A DNA stretch of 64,000 nucleotides, taken from NCBI GenBank assembly GCA_964017235.1, contig OZ024938.1, forward strand, positions 6,439,454-6,503,453. The letters run 5' to 3'. A model generated the notes under the pieces. The model was given only the letters and a program-made list of their open reading frames with translations. It had not been told where the DNA came from and ran no database searches. Below, one piece after another: positions 30,843-41,149 of the stretch (the first letter of the stretch is position 1; every line of letters begins with the position of its first letter). A program made the position numbers and the translations under genes. The stretch comes from Sabellastarte sp. h YS-2021 (Eukaryota > Annelida > Polychaeta > Sabellida > Sabellidae).

Positions 30843-33800
30843 GTGAGCAGAAAAAAGAGTTTAAGATGTCGCTCCAAATTTACTGATGTTTACATGTACA
30901 GTATATCAGAATATATTAGTTTTTCGGGAATAAAGTTTTGATTTTTTTTTGGTGCCCCTTACTCTAAACATGTATCAACATCCTTGGTAGAACATTATTT
31001 TCTCAGCTTTCCTTGTGACAATATACATCACTCGAGAGATTATATTAGTAAACTTACCCATAGTTCTAAACTTGTTTACTTCAGCTCTCTTCTACTTTTG
31101 TGTAGTGCCATGGTCTAGTTAGAACTGAAGAATTGCTCTTACACAATTTTTTATAAAACATTCATAAAACCCAATAATTGGTTAAGAAATTGGTTAAAAT
31201 TGTTTTAACCCAGATACCCACATGATGAGTGTCTTTCAAATAAATTTCCAATCCTAATAGCTGACTCCATGGTTCTACATGCAAATAGTAGAGCTGAAGT
31301 AATCGGGTTTAAAATCGAAAAATAAAGGAACGAAAATAAAGAGAAAAGCACAGGAAAAATATGGGTCAGTTTCATACCCCCCCCCCCCCCGCGATAAGAC
31401 ATAGTACATCTAGCTTGATCTATAGAGTGACCTGACTTGAGGCCAGCCTGTTTTTCTGCACAGATGTTAAAGTGTTAGGACAACCATTGTGACCGAACCA
31501 ACAAGTCATACCTGACCGAACACAGACCTAGAAGAAAGCCACAGAACCTATGGATCATGCCATGGATCCTTCAAAGAAAAGAAAAAGGATGCTATAACAA
31601 CCTCCTGGCAGACTTAATACTGACTGATATCCCAGTCTACCAGAATTTTGTCAGGATACTCCCTCTAGTTTTTTACCTAAGCGGCACTAGCATTAAGATA
31701 CATGGCAAGAGGAGAAACGTCTAAGTCATTACAGTATCATTGGATGACTGGACCACCATATGTAGGTTTATCCCTATTGTTTACTGGGCCATCCTTGCTG
31801 AATTCCAGGAATAGTATGGAACCAGATGGAATGTCCCCCGCACTCTTGGGACCCTTCATGGGAAACATATCATCATGAAGAAGCCAAGGAAATTTGGGGG
31901 TTAATTTTACAATTATAAGGGATTCTTTTCGCTGGTTCTGCTAACCCTGGTTCAGGCAGAGTAAAGATTCCTCTGGGTAGATTTTAGGTCAAGTGTTTAC
32001 ATATTTAACTCCTGCAGATTGAAGAAAAGATATAGAATGATACCTTGGGGCTTCTGCCACCTGAATCCCAGGGGCAGAAGGAGGGCTTGCTTTGAATTAT
32101 TTCTTGCTGGGTCAGGTCTTGAAGCCATGGCTTGTGAAATGCTACAGTAACAGACAATTCACTAGAGTAGAGAGCAAACTACAGGATCTCCAGAGACAGG
32201 AGGGTTGTTGAAAATGAATTTAGAATCCTAGCTTGCACATTCAGGGTCCAACAAGGCACAATGGAGCAAAGGCCACATGTTGTTTTGGCATGTGTTGTGT
32301 TGCTCAACATGCTAATGATACAGCAAAGCAAAGTAGCCAGGGCACCCAACCCACAGGATGAGGTTCAAGCATTAGTAAATAAACCAGTAGTATGTGAGAT
32401 TTAGATGGCGTGTGAAGAATCTTCTTCCAGAACGGAGACTTCAGATGGTGGGTTGAAGTTCTTGATTGGGTTAATTGAAAAATGCAGCCATCTTGATGAA
32501 GTACCAGGTTGTTCAGCAGCGACATATAATTATGATGTCTGCTGCCCTATGGGCTGTTGTCCTACTGACACCACCTGACCTGATTGAACAGATTGTATGA
32601 CCTGACTTGCTTGTGGAGGAATCATCTGGGAGGCTGGAATAGTCATATGTATTCCCTGCCAGCAGCTACTAGCTGCTGTGGCTGCTACTGGTATTTCTAT
32701 GGCACTGGAGGAAATGTAGGTTTCTGTGGCTGATGGTTATTTTCCTCTCCCCTCTCCTAATTTTCCACAGCAAGTCCTTTGGGATTCAAACCAAGTCTTG
32801 CACACTTTTGCTGAGAGGTTGCAGATGCTTGCAAATTTTTCCCACACTCAATCTTTCCTGGTTTTGTTCTTAAACATGGCACTGGTTTTGTCACAAAGCT
32901 CCTCATGATCCTTGACAAAGTTAAATATAGCCTCATAAGCCTGGATAGGCACTCAGTAGCTGTTTGGCTGGCCTGTCCTCTACACTCTGTGTCTATTTCA
33001 CTTCCATTTCTGTCAGTTCTTTGTCTAATTTCAACCACTGTTTCCTCAGTCTGTGAGATATTCCCCTGTTGAAAATCCTCAGACCTTCTGGCTTCCTCTA
33101 TCTCCCTCTCCCACCATTGTTGTTTCTCTACCTCCTTCAGGATTGTCCGGTTCCTGTGGAACACCCCTAATACTGGTAAACAAGTTTTCAAGTGTTGAAT
33201 GGAAAATGTCTGCACAAGTGATGTCATAATGAAGTTTAGTGGTACATAATTAACTGCACATCAGCATCTAAACTCCATATTGGGTGTGTTTACTTGGCAA
33301 TTTATTCAATGTTAATGTGATACATTGCAGAGCCAATGCATCTTTTTCACTTTGAATTGGTTGCAATGCTCATAACATCAATAAATAATTGAATGGACGA
33401 AGTTAATCATTCTAAGTGGGAAACCTTGGGTTGAATAGGTGAGTCTTAAGATATTTCCTAAAGGGTGTAATTGAAAAGCTCTCTTTCTGTGCCGGAAAGA
33501 GAGTTCCAGAAGGTTGGTATATAAGGGATGAGGGGGTTGGAAAAGTGTTTTTGCTTTGCATGGAGACTGAATAAACTTAAATTTTGACACGCTGTGTCTA
33601 GTATTTATGGATGAAGTATATAAATGGTGTCGTATTAACAGCAATAAGATTAAACTAACGACAGCATTACTGGGGTGGTCTTGTGACAAACCCATGACAA
33701 TTGATTTGGGTTGTTTTAGGTTGTCAGCCTGAGTAATTACAAACTACTTTGTTTTTCAGCTGTTCTGAATCACATCAAGGAGTGGTATTGGGTGAACCTG

Positions 33801-36800
33801 CTGAAACAGCTAAAAATCCCAAAGTCTTTTCATGTACTGAGAATCAGTGTGGAGAAAGCTTCACATCAAAGCAAAGGCTGAACCTGCATCAACTGAAAAG
33901 ACACAATATTGGAATCCTTTTCAATTGTGAGGAGTGTGAGTTTAAGACTCCAAGAAGGAAGGATTTTCACGGTGATTGTCTTTCCCCTTTTTGCCATTAA
34001 TAATAATAAACCCATTACAATGTCAATGGAGTTACAAAAACCCCTACAAGTAAGTGATCCAGTTACAACTGATATTCTGTGGTCCACTAAACTCAAGTTA
34101 TATCATATATGTCAATCATATCAGTTATATCATATTAAATACATTTTCAATTAAATAACCTCTTTACAACACTCCAACTTTTAATAAATTTACACTTGGA
34201 ATGGCTGTAGACTGATAACAACTTCATAATATCAAACGTGTTTTATTGTTTGAATAAATGTCACTTTTAGTTACAATTATTATTGTATTGATAGGATGGA
34301 AATTATCTGTATTCAAATGTCTCAGCATAATTTCTTGTGGGAGAGATTTAGCTTTAAGCCAATTTTCCTTGCAATCCAGTTTTTCAAATCAATCCACACC
34401 TGGTCGGATACTGGTCAAGCAAACATGTTTTATAGATTCAGTATCAAATTGACACAATAAACGTTCCTCTGATTGAACTTTTCCTATATTATATAGTAAT
34501 CTTTGTGTGGCTAAAATGCAATGAATGAGCCTATATTGAAACCACATTGAAGACTTGCTGTCTTGTGTATTGATCAGTTCGAATGTCGAAATCTTCATTC
34601 CATTTAGTCTTGAATTTCATGTCACACATATTATCAATTGCTATACTGTTGAAAAGCTTTGCCCCATTTTTATTGAGAAAAGGTAAATATAGTTATTGGC
34701 ATGCATGATTTTATAAACCTAAAGGGCTTGTTGTTCTTATATCTCTTCACAAAGGATTTACACAGTGTTTATAACTGAAAGTATTCTAGCAAATAAATTA
34801 ATTTGTAACCATAAATACTTTTTATTTCAAGTTGACTTTAAAAAAAGGTCCCCAATATAAATTATTCCATGCTTAAACCAATTTGGAAAAAATAAGTTTA
34901 TATTTGATACATCTGGACTATACCATAGTGGACTAGCAAGGATGTCCAAATTACTTTGAATTTAAATTATTTTTAGGGGGGAATTTAGTCCACAATAGTA
35001 ATACCTCGTTTGAAAATTGGTTCATGCTAGTGCTTTTTTCGATAAGGTTATCACACCACTCAGATCCGAAAACTGTTTACACCTGAGATTGACTGTTGAC
35101 ATAACTTTACCCAAGGAGAGTTTTTACCAGTAAGTAGTCTATTTACCCATGTCAGTTTCAAGGAGTGTACAAAATGTTCCACATTGACCTTTCTTGAGGC
35201 AACCATTCTTGTAATCCTGTAAAATTTGGATGCATTTGATTTTATTCAGTATATTGTCCCATGCATAGTCAAAAATCAATTTGTAAAAGTTTTGAAAACG
35301 TGAGCAGGATGTGAAGGTATATTGCTAAAGATATGATGGAAGTTTAACAAGTCTTTATAGCTGTAATTTTACTAAATGGAATTAGATGGCGTTTTGTACA
35401 ATTGCTCAAGAGCCTATCATATTGTTTAGGTTGCTGCTAAATAGTTAAGTTTTGGCATTTCTTCCAGATTTATAAAAAAATTTTAGTAGTATAGACTGCT
35501 GGAAACCCTATTCTAATTTATAGGACACATCTATTTTCATCCCAAGAATATTTTTCCCTTCTTATCCGTGCAAATTTTTGTCTTATTCATATTTATTTTT
35601 AACCCAGTTAGATCTAATGTTCCGAAAATTTCAATAGCATTTAGGGCTGCCTGGTAGGGTTGGGCCAACCATCCAAAAAAAGTTGTATCATTGGCAAACT
35701 GTGTCAACCTAAGTTTTGTGTCATCTACACTTATTCCATTAATTTATGGTTTTTCATTAATAAGATAGTTTAAAATTTGACTGCATATTGTGTCTCATTG
35801 TTCACTTCCTTGTTCTATATCAAAAGATTCTGACTTTATACCAACTTGCAAAACAGAAATAGTTACTTGTTTGTTTAAGGGTTGTATCCAACCTAAAATA
35901 TTTTCTCCAAAGCCTAAATTTCAAAGATTAGTACATAGTTCTAAGAGACCAAATCCAAACCTTTTTCAGAATCTATCAACATCAATAACCTATTAATCTT
36001 ATTTGATTCTCCAGATTGAATCTTGTAGATTATCTTATAAATCTCCCTTTACTGAAATCACTTTGGGAGTTGGATATTTATCTATCTAAAACTTTCCTAA
36101 GTCTCTCTGCAATAGTTGTAGATGTAAGTTTATACAGGGTACTTAAAGAAGAAATTGGTCTCCAATTCTTCAGAAAAAAATTCGGGATTTATGATCCTTC
36201 GGAATACTGGTGACAGCTGGTTGACATAAAAATGGTCAGTAGGCCTTTCTAGTAACACTGATTTAAGGCTCTTAATAATTGGGAACCCAAGAATACTTCT
36301 GAAAATTCATCTGGGAATTCATCTGTCAATGGGGTTTTATTGTTCTTCCTTTTTGTAGAGCTTTTTCCATTCTCCCTTACTGTTAGTGGACAATCTAAAT
36401 TTTTGCATTAAGTTGGGGAAAGTTTTGTTACATTGTTACATTTTACCTTTTTTAATAGTTCATCAAAATCTATGTTTTATATTACTTCATCTGTAGACCT
36501 AAGTTAATTAGCATATTTTTTCATGATTTGTAATTTTTACTTAATCCATAAATTTGAATTAAATATTACTTATTCTTTTTCTTTGGTATACACTCCAAAA
36601 CCCTTGTAAAGAATTGAAAAAATATGACAAAAAAAACTTCATACATCATGTAATAGTCAATTGGTTGAGTTATTAAGTTATCAAAACCATTGTAAAGAAT
36701 TGAACAAATATGACAAAAAACTTCATACACCATGTAACAGTCAACTGGTTGAGTTATTAAGTTATTAAAACCATTGTAAAGAACTGAAAAAATATGACAA

Positions 36801-39800
36801 AAAAACTTCATACATCATGTTATAGTCAACTGGTTGAGTTATTAAGTTGATCAATTTCTAAAGTCGACACTTGAAAAAAAACTACTTTCTCTGATACCTT
36901 TCTAAATTTAGCACTTCCTTCAAATTTTATATTATGAACACAACTCTCCCTGTAAATCACTGACGTCTTCACACTTTCAGAAAGAGTGAGTGAGTAGACT
37001 ATAGAAATATGTTACCTATTATATTGTCATGTTTTGGTTAATAGCATATTTTGATTCAATCACTCTACACAATTCAGTATAACAACATACGTAGCAAAAA
37101 TCCTTAACTGTCTCCGGTTTCAAATCATAAACCAATTCATGAAATCCAAAAACAACATTTTACAATTAATTAAAACAATTAATTTTCTTAAGATTTTATA
37201 AAAAGATTTTTAAACAGTACTGAAAAACGGTTAAATAATTGCTGAAGGTTACTGACTGCTGGCAGACAGAAATAATAATGATGAAAACACTGCTAGATTA
37301 ATATGTAAGGTATTTAAGGGATTCATCACCATACTCGTACCTCTCTGACTTGTTTCATAAAAAGGCTTACAATTTACTTTATTAGCTTTTAGTATTCTAC
37401 TTAATTTTTCCTTGGTTCCCCGGCTTGCTGATTATTGACCAATGTCTGAATAATAGTGAGTAATCATTTTGTTCAAAGCACTTAGGAATTCACTTATATA
37501 GAGATTAAATATTATAAAGTATAATTTGATTAGATAATACATTAAATATCTGTTGGATTTACAAGTAAAATTCAGGATTGTTTTAAATATAGGACACCTT
37601 GTGTCACAACACCACAAACTGATGCCAGGCTTACGTATATACCAGTGTAAATTCTGTGAATACAAATGCGTGGACAAACTTCGATTGGACGAACATGAAG
37701 CAACTCATACAGGTAGATCTAACACAAAAGTGTTTTATGTTCTGATTACTTACAATGTATTAAGTATGTGACATCTGTATATATTTTTACTGGTGTCTGT
37801 ATAAAACCAATATTGGTGTAAAATAATTTTAAAGGTGATGCAAACAAGTATGTTATTTAAAATTGTGTAATTGTTAAATTTATAGTGATAAAAACTGGGG
37901 ACGATTTCACTAAAGGACTTAAACTAAGTCCCTTTATTGGCTAAGTCAGGGACTTAAATCTAAGACTTTGGTCTTAGCTAGGTCTGGGACTTAAAATGGA
38001 TTTCACAAATGTGACTAAGCTAAGTCCAAGCTTATGAAATAACCACAGTGGTTTTCTGTGTCATGTGACCTTTTATATCCATTCAAAATATAATATTGGT
38101 GCCATATATCCTTCATTTGATGTATTTTATCTAAAGATAACGGCTGTTTTGCCACTTATAAACTTAACAAAGACTACTTTAGTGAGGTGTTCTGTGTAAT
38201 TATACTATATTTACAGGCATTTCACATTTTGAAGTGGAGAAAAGTTTATGGCGGCCATATTTAAGTTCTCTTTACAAAATTTAAGCCCACTACCTCCCAG
38301 ACTTAAAGTTAAGTCCACTGACTTAGCAATTTCATGGACTTGGCTGCTTTGTGAAATCCGCTAAGTCTACGACCACAGACTTAGCATTCTTTTAACAAAA
38401 TTTAAGACCAAAGACCTTTGTGAAATCGGCCCCTGGAGTCTATTGAACAAAAATGGACTTCGTTACATTTCTTCAATTCCACTGCAAGGCTGCAATTAAT
38501 TATTTAACTAGCTACAAGCTCTTGTACATAATTGATATATTTGTGTATACCTAACATTAACAACAATTCAAATTAGATACATATGGTGAACAGTAAAATT
38601 GTCATTTGTTTAGTAACATGCAGCTGTGATAGTTTGTCATTGTAGGCTTGAAGAAGTACTCCTGTATAGATTGTGGCAAGTTTTACACTACAAAGAGAGG
38701 ACTGAGAACACACATTAAGTTTCATGGTACTGCAAGACCGTTTAAGTGTAACCTGTGTGAAGCAGACTTCAAAGTAAAATCAAAACTCACTGATCATCTC
38801 AGACTTGTTCATTTTAAGAAGGTACATTGGGTATAGTTTCTATTCATAGATATATATATATATATACATATGTTTGATGTCAGAACTACATGGCAGTAAA
38901 CTATTACTCTGAGAGTAATTGTTTCAGCAACTGTAATGTGGTGTAATTTTAGCATAGAAGCATGTGAATGACAAAGAGTCACTTCTTTGTGACACACAGT
39001 ATCAAATGTCACACCTGTAATTACGTACGAATTGTGCTTCATATGCATTTTGGTACCATAATGGCAGCCAATCTTCCTTGATGGAAATTGGCTTCCATGG
39101 GAGGTCCTCAATGGCTTAGTGGTTAGTAAGTTTGGCAGCTAATCACAGGCTGTCACCTTTGCTTAGCTTAACAAGTGGCAATGCTGTGGTCCTTTTGTAA
39201 TATGACATTTCTTTGGGGGTAATATCCCAGTAATTTTCTCTGTTTCACTATGATATCCTTCCTGTTGGTTTCTTGCTGGTCAACCTAAACAAATATCTAA
39301 AAACAGCTCTCTGCCTCTTACTTTATTGCATTAATAGCAAAGAAAATTATGAAGTACTTGATAGAAACATATATTTAATAATTCATACACTTAATACAAA
39401 GACATGTCAATTGAATAGAAATCATGCATAGATATCCTCGACCTCCACATTCTTCTTTAGGCCACACCTCAAAGCCGGAGCAGACAAAAAGTCTGAGTCA
39501 ACCACATGTGAATTATCAGATTAGACTTAGACTCGTTTCATTTCTGATATTCAATGTTGCATACATGAAACTGAATTCAATCTCCAGAAATAGGTTCAGC
39601 AAATAGTAAATCATAAGTAAACATATATGGTGTTTGATTGTTTTATTGGACCTTGCATCATTTAATGGGTTTTATATGAGTTTCTAATACTTTCTGATGG
39701 CATAACTGGATATGAGAATAACTAGTTACACAGTAGCACTTTGGCACGGAATTATTAGCAAAAATTTTAAAAAGTAGCATAAATGAGTGATACAAAAGTG

Positions 39801-40085
39801 ACTTCAATAGTATTATTATCTTTTTTTTCTAAATTCATAATGTGTATTGCTCTTATGTTTTAGGGTGAAAAGCCATTTCAGTGTGGATACTGTCAGCACA
39901 GAGCTTCTATCAGGGGAAATGTTAACCAGCACATCAGGAAAATTCACAAGGATAAACCAGTCATTGTCTTGGTCAGTGACGAGAAAAGGCCAAGACAAGG
40001 CAAAAATTACAATTACTCTGGAGTTAATGGAAATAGAGTGAAAAAAGCCTCCAGTTTGTGTTCTCTAGCTGTAAGCAAAGTTTAG
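29914..40085 (+). CDS. C2H2 zinc-finger protein, five coding exons
   Basis: Joining 29914-30842, 33760-33971, 37593-37712, 38646-38821 and 39864-40085 gives 1659 nt, 552 residues plus stop, with every junction GT-AG and in phase (2, 1, 1, 0). Residues 1-334 hold no domain I recognise; they are rich in Ser/Thr/Asp/Asn with a helical patch at about 135-215. Six C2H2 fingers follow: C335-C340/H353-H358, C366-C369/H382-H387, C399-C402/H415-H419, C427-C430/H443-H447, C455-C458/H471-H476 and C486-C489/H502-H507. A TGEKPF-like linker (KKGEKPF) precedes finger 6, and a basic 45-residue tail follows. The likely role is nuclear DNA binding and regulation of transcription; the target is unknown. The first coding exon begins 15 bases after an acceptor with no stop between, so at least one upstream exon exists and the true start could lie further 5'. 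Family beyond C2H2 not assigned. Confidence 0.85.
31535..32420 (+). pseudogene. HARBI1-like transposase remnant
   Basis: Frames shift, but the protein can be followed nearly end to end. The N-terminal region reads LWIMPWILQRKEKGCYNNLL and FVRILPLVFY. The DDE start reads LGTLHGKHIIMKKPRKFGG, with His where the catalytic Asp belongs, followed by FYNYKGFFSLVLLTLVQAE and RFLWVDF, which keeps the second Asp. Then come GTMEQRPHVVLACVVLLNML, with a short internal loss, and RAPNPQDEVQALVNKPVV. This order is that of HARBI1-type transposases, and the C-terminal half missing from the 11.1-kb copy is present here. Loss of the first Asp and several stops make it inactive. Confidence 0.8.
32757..33160 (-). 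pseudogene. Harbinger partner protein (MADF-like) remnant
   Basis: The - strand reads KDHEELCDKTSAMFKNKTRK, then after a stop VWEKFASICNLSAKVCKTW and FESQRTCC (about 32960-32760). This matches the MADF pattern of Leu/Tyr-acidic, K..R...W...A and ..V..WF.SQR. Upstream is a Glu/Arg-rich stretch (EKQQWWEREIEEARRSE). It corresponds to the partner remnant at 13413-12894. Open sequence upstream of 33167 lies outside the transposon and is not part of it. Confidence 0.65.
33395..33680 (-). mobile_element. CR1-superfamily LINE 3' fragment, reverse
   Basis: The - strand reads INTRHSVSKFKFIQSPCKAK, then in another frame SFSITPFRKYLKTHLFNPRF with a stop. This is the C-terminal end of a CR1/L2-type RT. 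It differs from the common copies (HLFNPRF end), so it belongs to another subfamily. Intronic, just before the second coding exon. Confidence 0.6.
33760..33971 (+). CDS. Zinc-finger gene, coding exon 2 (finger 1, start of finger 2)
   Basis: Acceptor 'ctttgtttttcag' ends at 33759; donor CACG|GTGATT at 33972. The first base completes the Ser310 codon begun by AG of the previous exon. It encodes finger 1 (CTENQC...HQLKRH) and the Cys half of finger 2 (CEECEFKTPRRKDFH). The next exon supplies both His of finger 2, which independently confirms the junction. Confidence 0.85.
34260..36250 (-). mobile_element. L1/Tx1-type LINE fragment, antisense in intron 2
   Basis: The - strand encodes RT landmarks of the L1/Tx1 group: KNWRPISSLSTLYKLTSTTI then AERLRKVL, QSDFSKGRFIR, a decayed FEKAFD region, INGISVDDTKLRLTQFANDT with TFFGW (FADD changed to FAND), and near the end WFQYRLIHCILATQRLLYNI with GKVQSE. 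Frames and stops show long decay. About 2 kb, orientation opposite to the host gene. Confidence 0.8.
34389..36250 (-). pseudogene. L1/Tx1-like reverse transcriptase remnant
   Basis: Pieces in order from 36250 downward: the RT fingers (KNWRPIS..., about 36170-36100); QSDFSKGRFIR (about 36060-36030); the palm with FAND at about 35690, where the second Asp of the active-site pair is replaced by Asn; and the C-terminal cysteine/histidine region (CILATQRLL, CQFDTESIKHVC at 34598-34389). Compared with the CR1 copies here it is older, with stops every few dozen codons. Non-functional. Confidence 0.75.
36251..36597. other. Intronic AT-rich sequence
   Basis: Between the antisense LINE and the tandem repeat. 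No feature supported. Confidence 0.45.
36598..36850. repeat. Tandem repeat, about 85 bp x 3
   Basis: Units start at about 36604, 36690 and 36774, each beginning ttgtaaagaa and containing 'aatatgacaaaaaa', 'cttcatac.tcatgta' and 'ttggttgagttattaagtta'. Units are about 90-95% alike by eye. It lies in intron 2 of the zinc-finger gene. Confidence 0.85.
37593..37712 (+). CDS. Zinc-finger gene, coding exon 3 (end of finger 2, finger 3)
   Basis: Acceptor 'gttttaaatatag' ends at 37592; donor ACAG|GTAGAT at 37713. It supplies GHLVSQHH, completing finger 2 with exact C2H2 spacing (C-x2-C-x12-H-x4-H), then finger 3 (CKFCEYKCVDKLRLDEHEAT and final H). It ends after the first base of the Gly421 codon. 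Confidence 0.85.
37897..38433. mobile_element. Foldback MITE in intron 3
   Basis: Left 'ggggacgatttcactaaagg' pairs with the right end 'ctttgtgaaatcggcccc'. The arms contain several copies of 'gacttaa.....agtcc' and 'gatttcacaaa' in both orientations. 537 bp, non-coding. Elements with a GGGGCCGATTTCACAAA end are, to my knowledge, common in marine invertebrate genomes. Confidence 0.7.
38646..38821 (+). CDS. Zinc-finger gene, coding exon 4 (fingers 4 and 5)
   Basis: Acceptor 'tttgtcattgtag' ends at 38645; donor AAGAAG|GTACAT at 38822. It encodes CIDCGKFYTTKRGLRTHIKF-H and CNLCEADFKVKSKLTDHLRL-VH joined by GTARPFK, a TGEKPF-type linker. It ends in phase 0. Confidence 0.9.
39102..39240 (+). mobile_element. 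tRNA-derived SINE (family 2), fragment
   Basis: 'aggtcctcaatggcttagtg', 'agctaatcacaggctgtcac' and 'gtggcaatgctgtggtcc' match the family order. The B box region is eroded. Located in intron 4. Confidence 0.65.
39864..40085 (+). CDS. Zinc-finger gene, last coding exon (finger 6 and tail)
   Basis: Acceptor 'gctcttatgttttag' ends at 39863. It encodes GEKPFQCGYCQHRASIRGNV then NQHIRKIH, followed by a 45-residue basic tail (KRPRQGKNYNY, NRVKKASS) and TAG at 40083-40085. The strong GEKPF linker at the very start confirms the frame with exon 4. No canonical AATAAA is seen within the next 150 bases, so the polyadenylation site is not assigned. Confidence 0.9.
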   Translation, partial: GEKPFQCGYCQHRASIRGNVNQHIRKIHKDKPVIVLVSDEKRPRQGKNYNYSGVNGNRVKKASSLCSLAVSKV

Positions 40086-40089
40086 GCTA

Positions 40090-41149
40090 AGTAATAATGT
40101 TTCACTTTAGGTGTAAAAGACAATAACTATAAACATTTACAAAACCAGAGGGTAATACATTGTTAATTCTCAGAGTGCAATGTACCCTAAAGGTAACACT
40201 CATTTATATAGGCATATAAGACAGATACAGACAATTAAAACCAAAATGTGATTAAGACGGCTATTCAGCTTCAAAGTAATACAGATTATTTCCAAATAAG
40301 TTTTGTATTAAACAAATTAGAGTATGTTTTGCAGCTGGTATGAGCAGGTTTGCTTCCACAAATCAATTAAATAACTCTTGTAGTAAAAGGTTAACCAGAA
40401 CATAAACCCAGAAGAGGAAGACCAAACTTTTTGATGAAGCCCTGGATCATAAAATGAGAGGAGCATGACAATTAAGTTGCATTCATACTAGTCATATAGG
40501 TACTTCCTCAGGATACCTAACAGCAGTGCCAGGAATTAGAAAATACGATAGGACCCAGGATTGGGAAAGGTGACAGTGTTCAAGAGACCATATTGTTCTT
40601 ATATATGGATAATTTTACAATAAGGGCGAATGAAAACATTACCCAGTTCTTCAAGAACTTGAATTTATTTCGCCAGCAACAGACAAGCTGTGATCCACTT
40701 CAGCACTGTAACAGGAATTTGTTTACAGATATGTATTTTTATTAATGTATTTGCCTGCTAGTGGTGTCTATTGTATTTAAGGAGGTACACATAAAGGTGA
40801 AGTGATGGTTCCACATTCCCAAATTGGCCATGACCCTTCCCAATTTTGAAGATTTTTTTCGAAATTCTATTGGTCAGGAAGCAACATTTTCCTAATGTTT
40901 GAAATTTATTAACATCTTTAATATTTTTCAATAAGTCAGCAATTTTGCTTTCCAACTCCCAAAATGTAATACCTTCCTGCCATCGTTGCTTGTCACAGAC
41001 TTTTTCACCAAACTTTGCAACATTTGCCCCGACTCTAGCCAGTGTGTCGGAAAAGGCATCCACCCCCCCCCCCACCCCCCCCCCCCCCCTCTTTGAGATT
41101 AAAGTTTTGTCTGAAGTACACAGCAAAAGGCTGGGGAACCAATAAGTTT
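40090..41149. other. No assignable gene; C-rich tract
   Basis: Holds a C-rich tract at 41066-41090 and an open - strand stretch (41126-40758, 122 codons) whose C-rich part reads as Gly. Its middle (QRWQEGITFWELESKIADLL) looks protein-like, but I recognise no family. Near 40410-40450 a phrase like RRGRPNFLMKPWIIK hints at a further HARBI1 N-terminal scrap; this is not firm. Confidence 0.35.

Larger units (their letters stand above)
31420..33167 (+). mobile_element. PIF/Harbinger copy in intron 1 of the zinc-finger gene
   Basis: The right end 'ttcctgtggaacacccc' is followed by TAA at 33168-33170. The left end is not resolved: 'aaaaatatgggtcagttt' at about 31357 resembles the end region of the copy at 29325-29645, and the element could start near 31240. 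Inside are a transposase remnant on + and the partner-protein remnant on -. It lies in the sense orientation in the intron between 30842 and 33760. Confidence 0.75.

Noticed and set aside
33168-33227. Start of the - strand frame 33227-32757 as the N-terminus of the MADF-like protein.
   Set aside because: It lies outside the transposon end (TIR ends at 33167, TAA at 33168-33170).
30843-33759. Extra coding exons of the zinc-finger gene in intron 1.
   Set aside because: All convincing protein similarity there belongs to the Harbinger and CR1 remnants, and exons 29899-30842 and 33760-33971 already join in phase.
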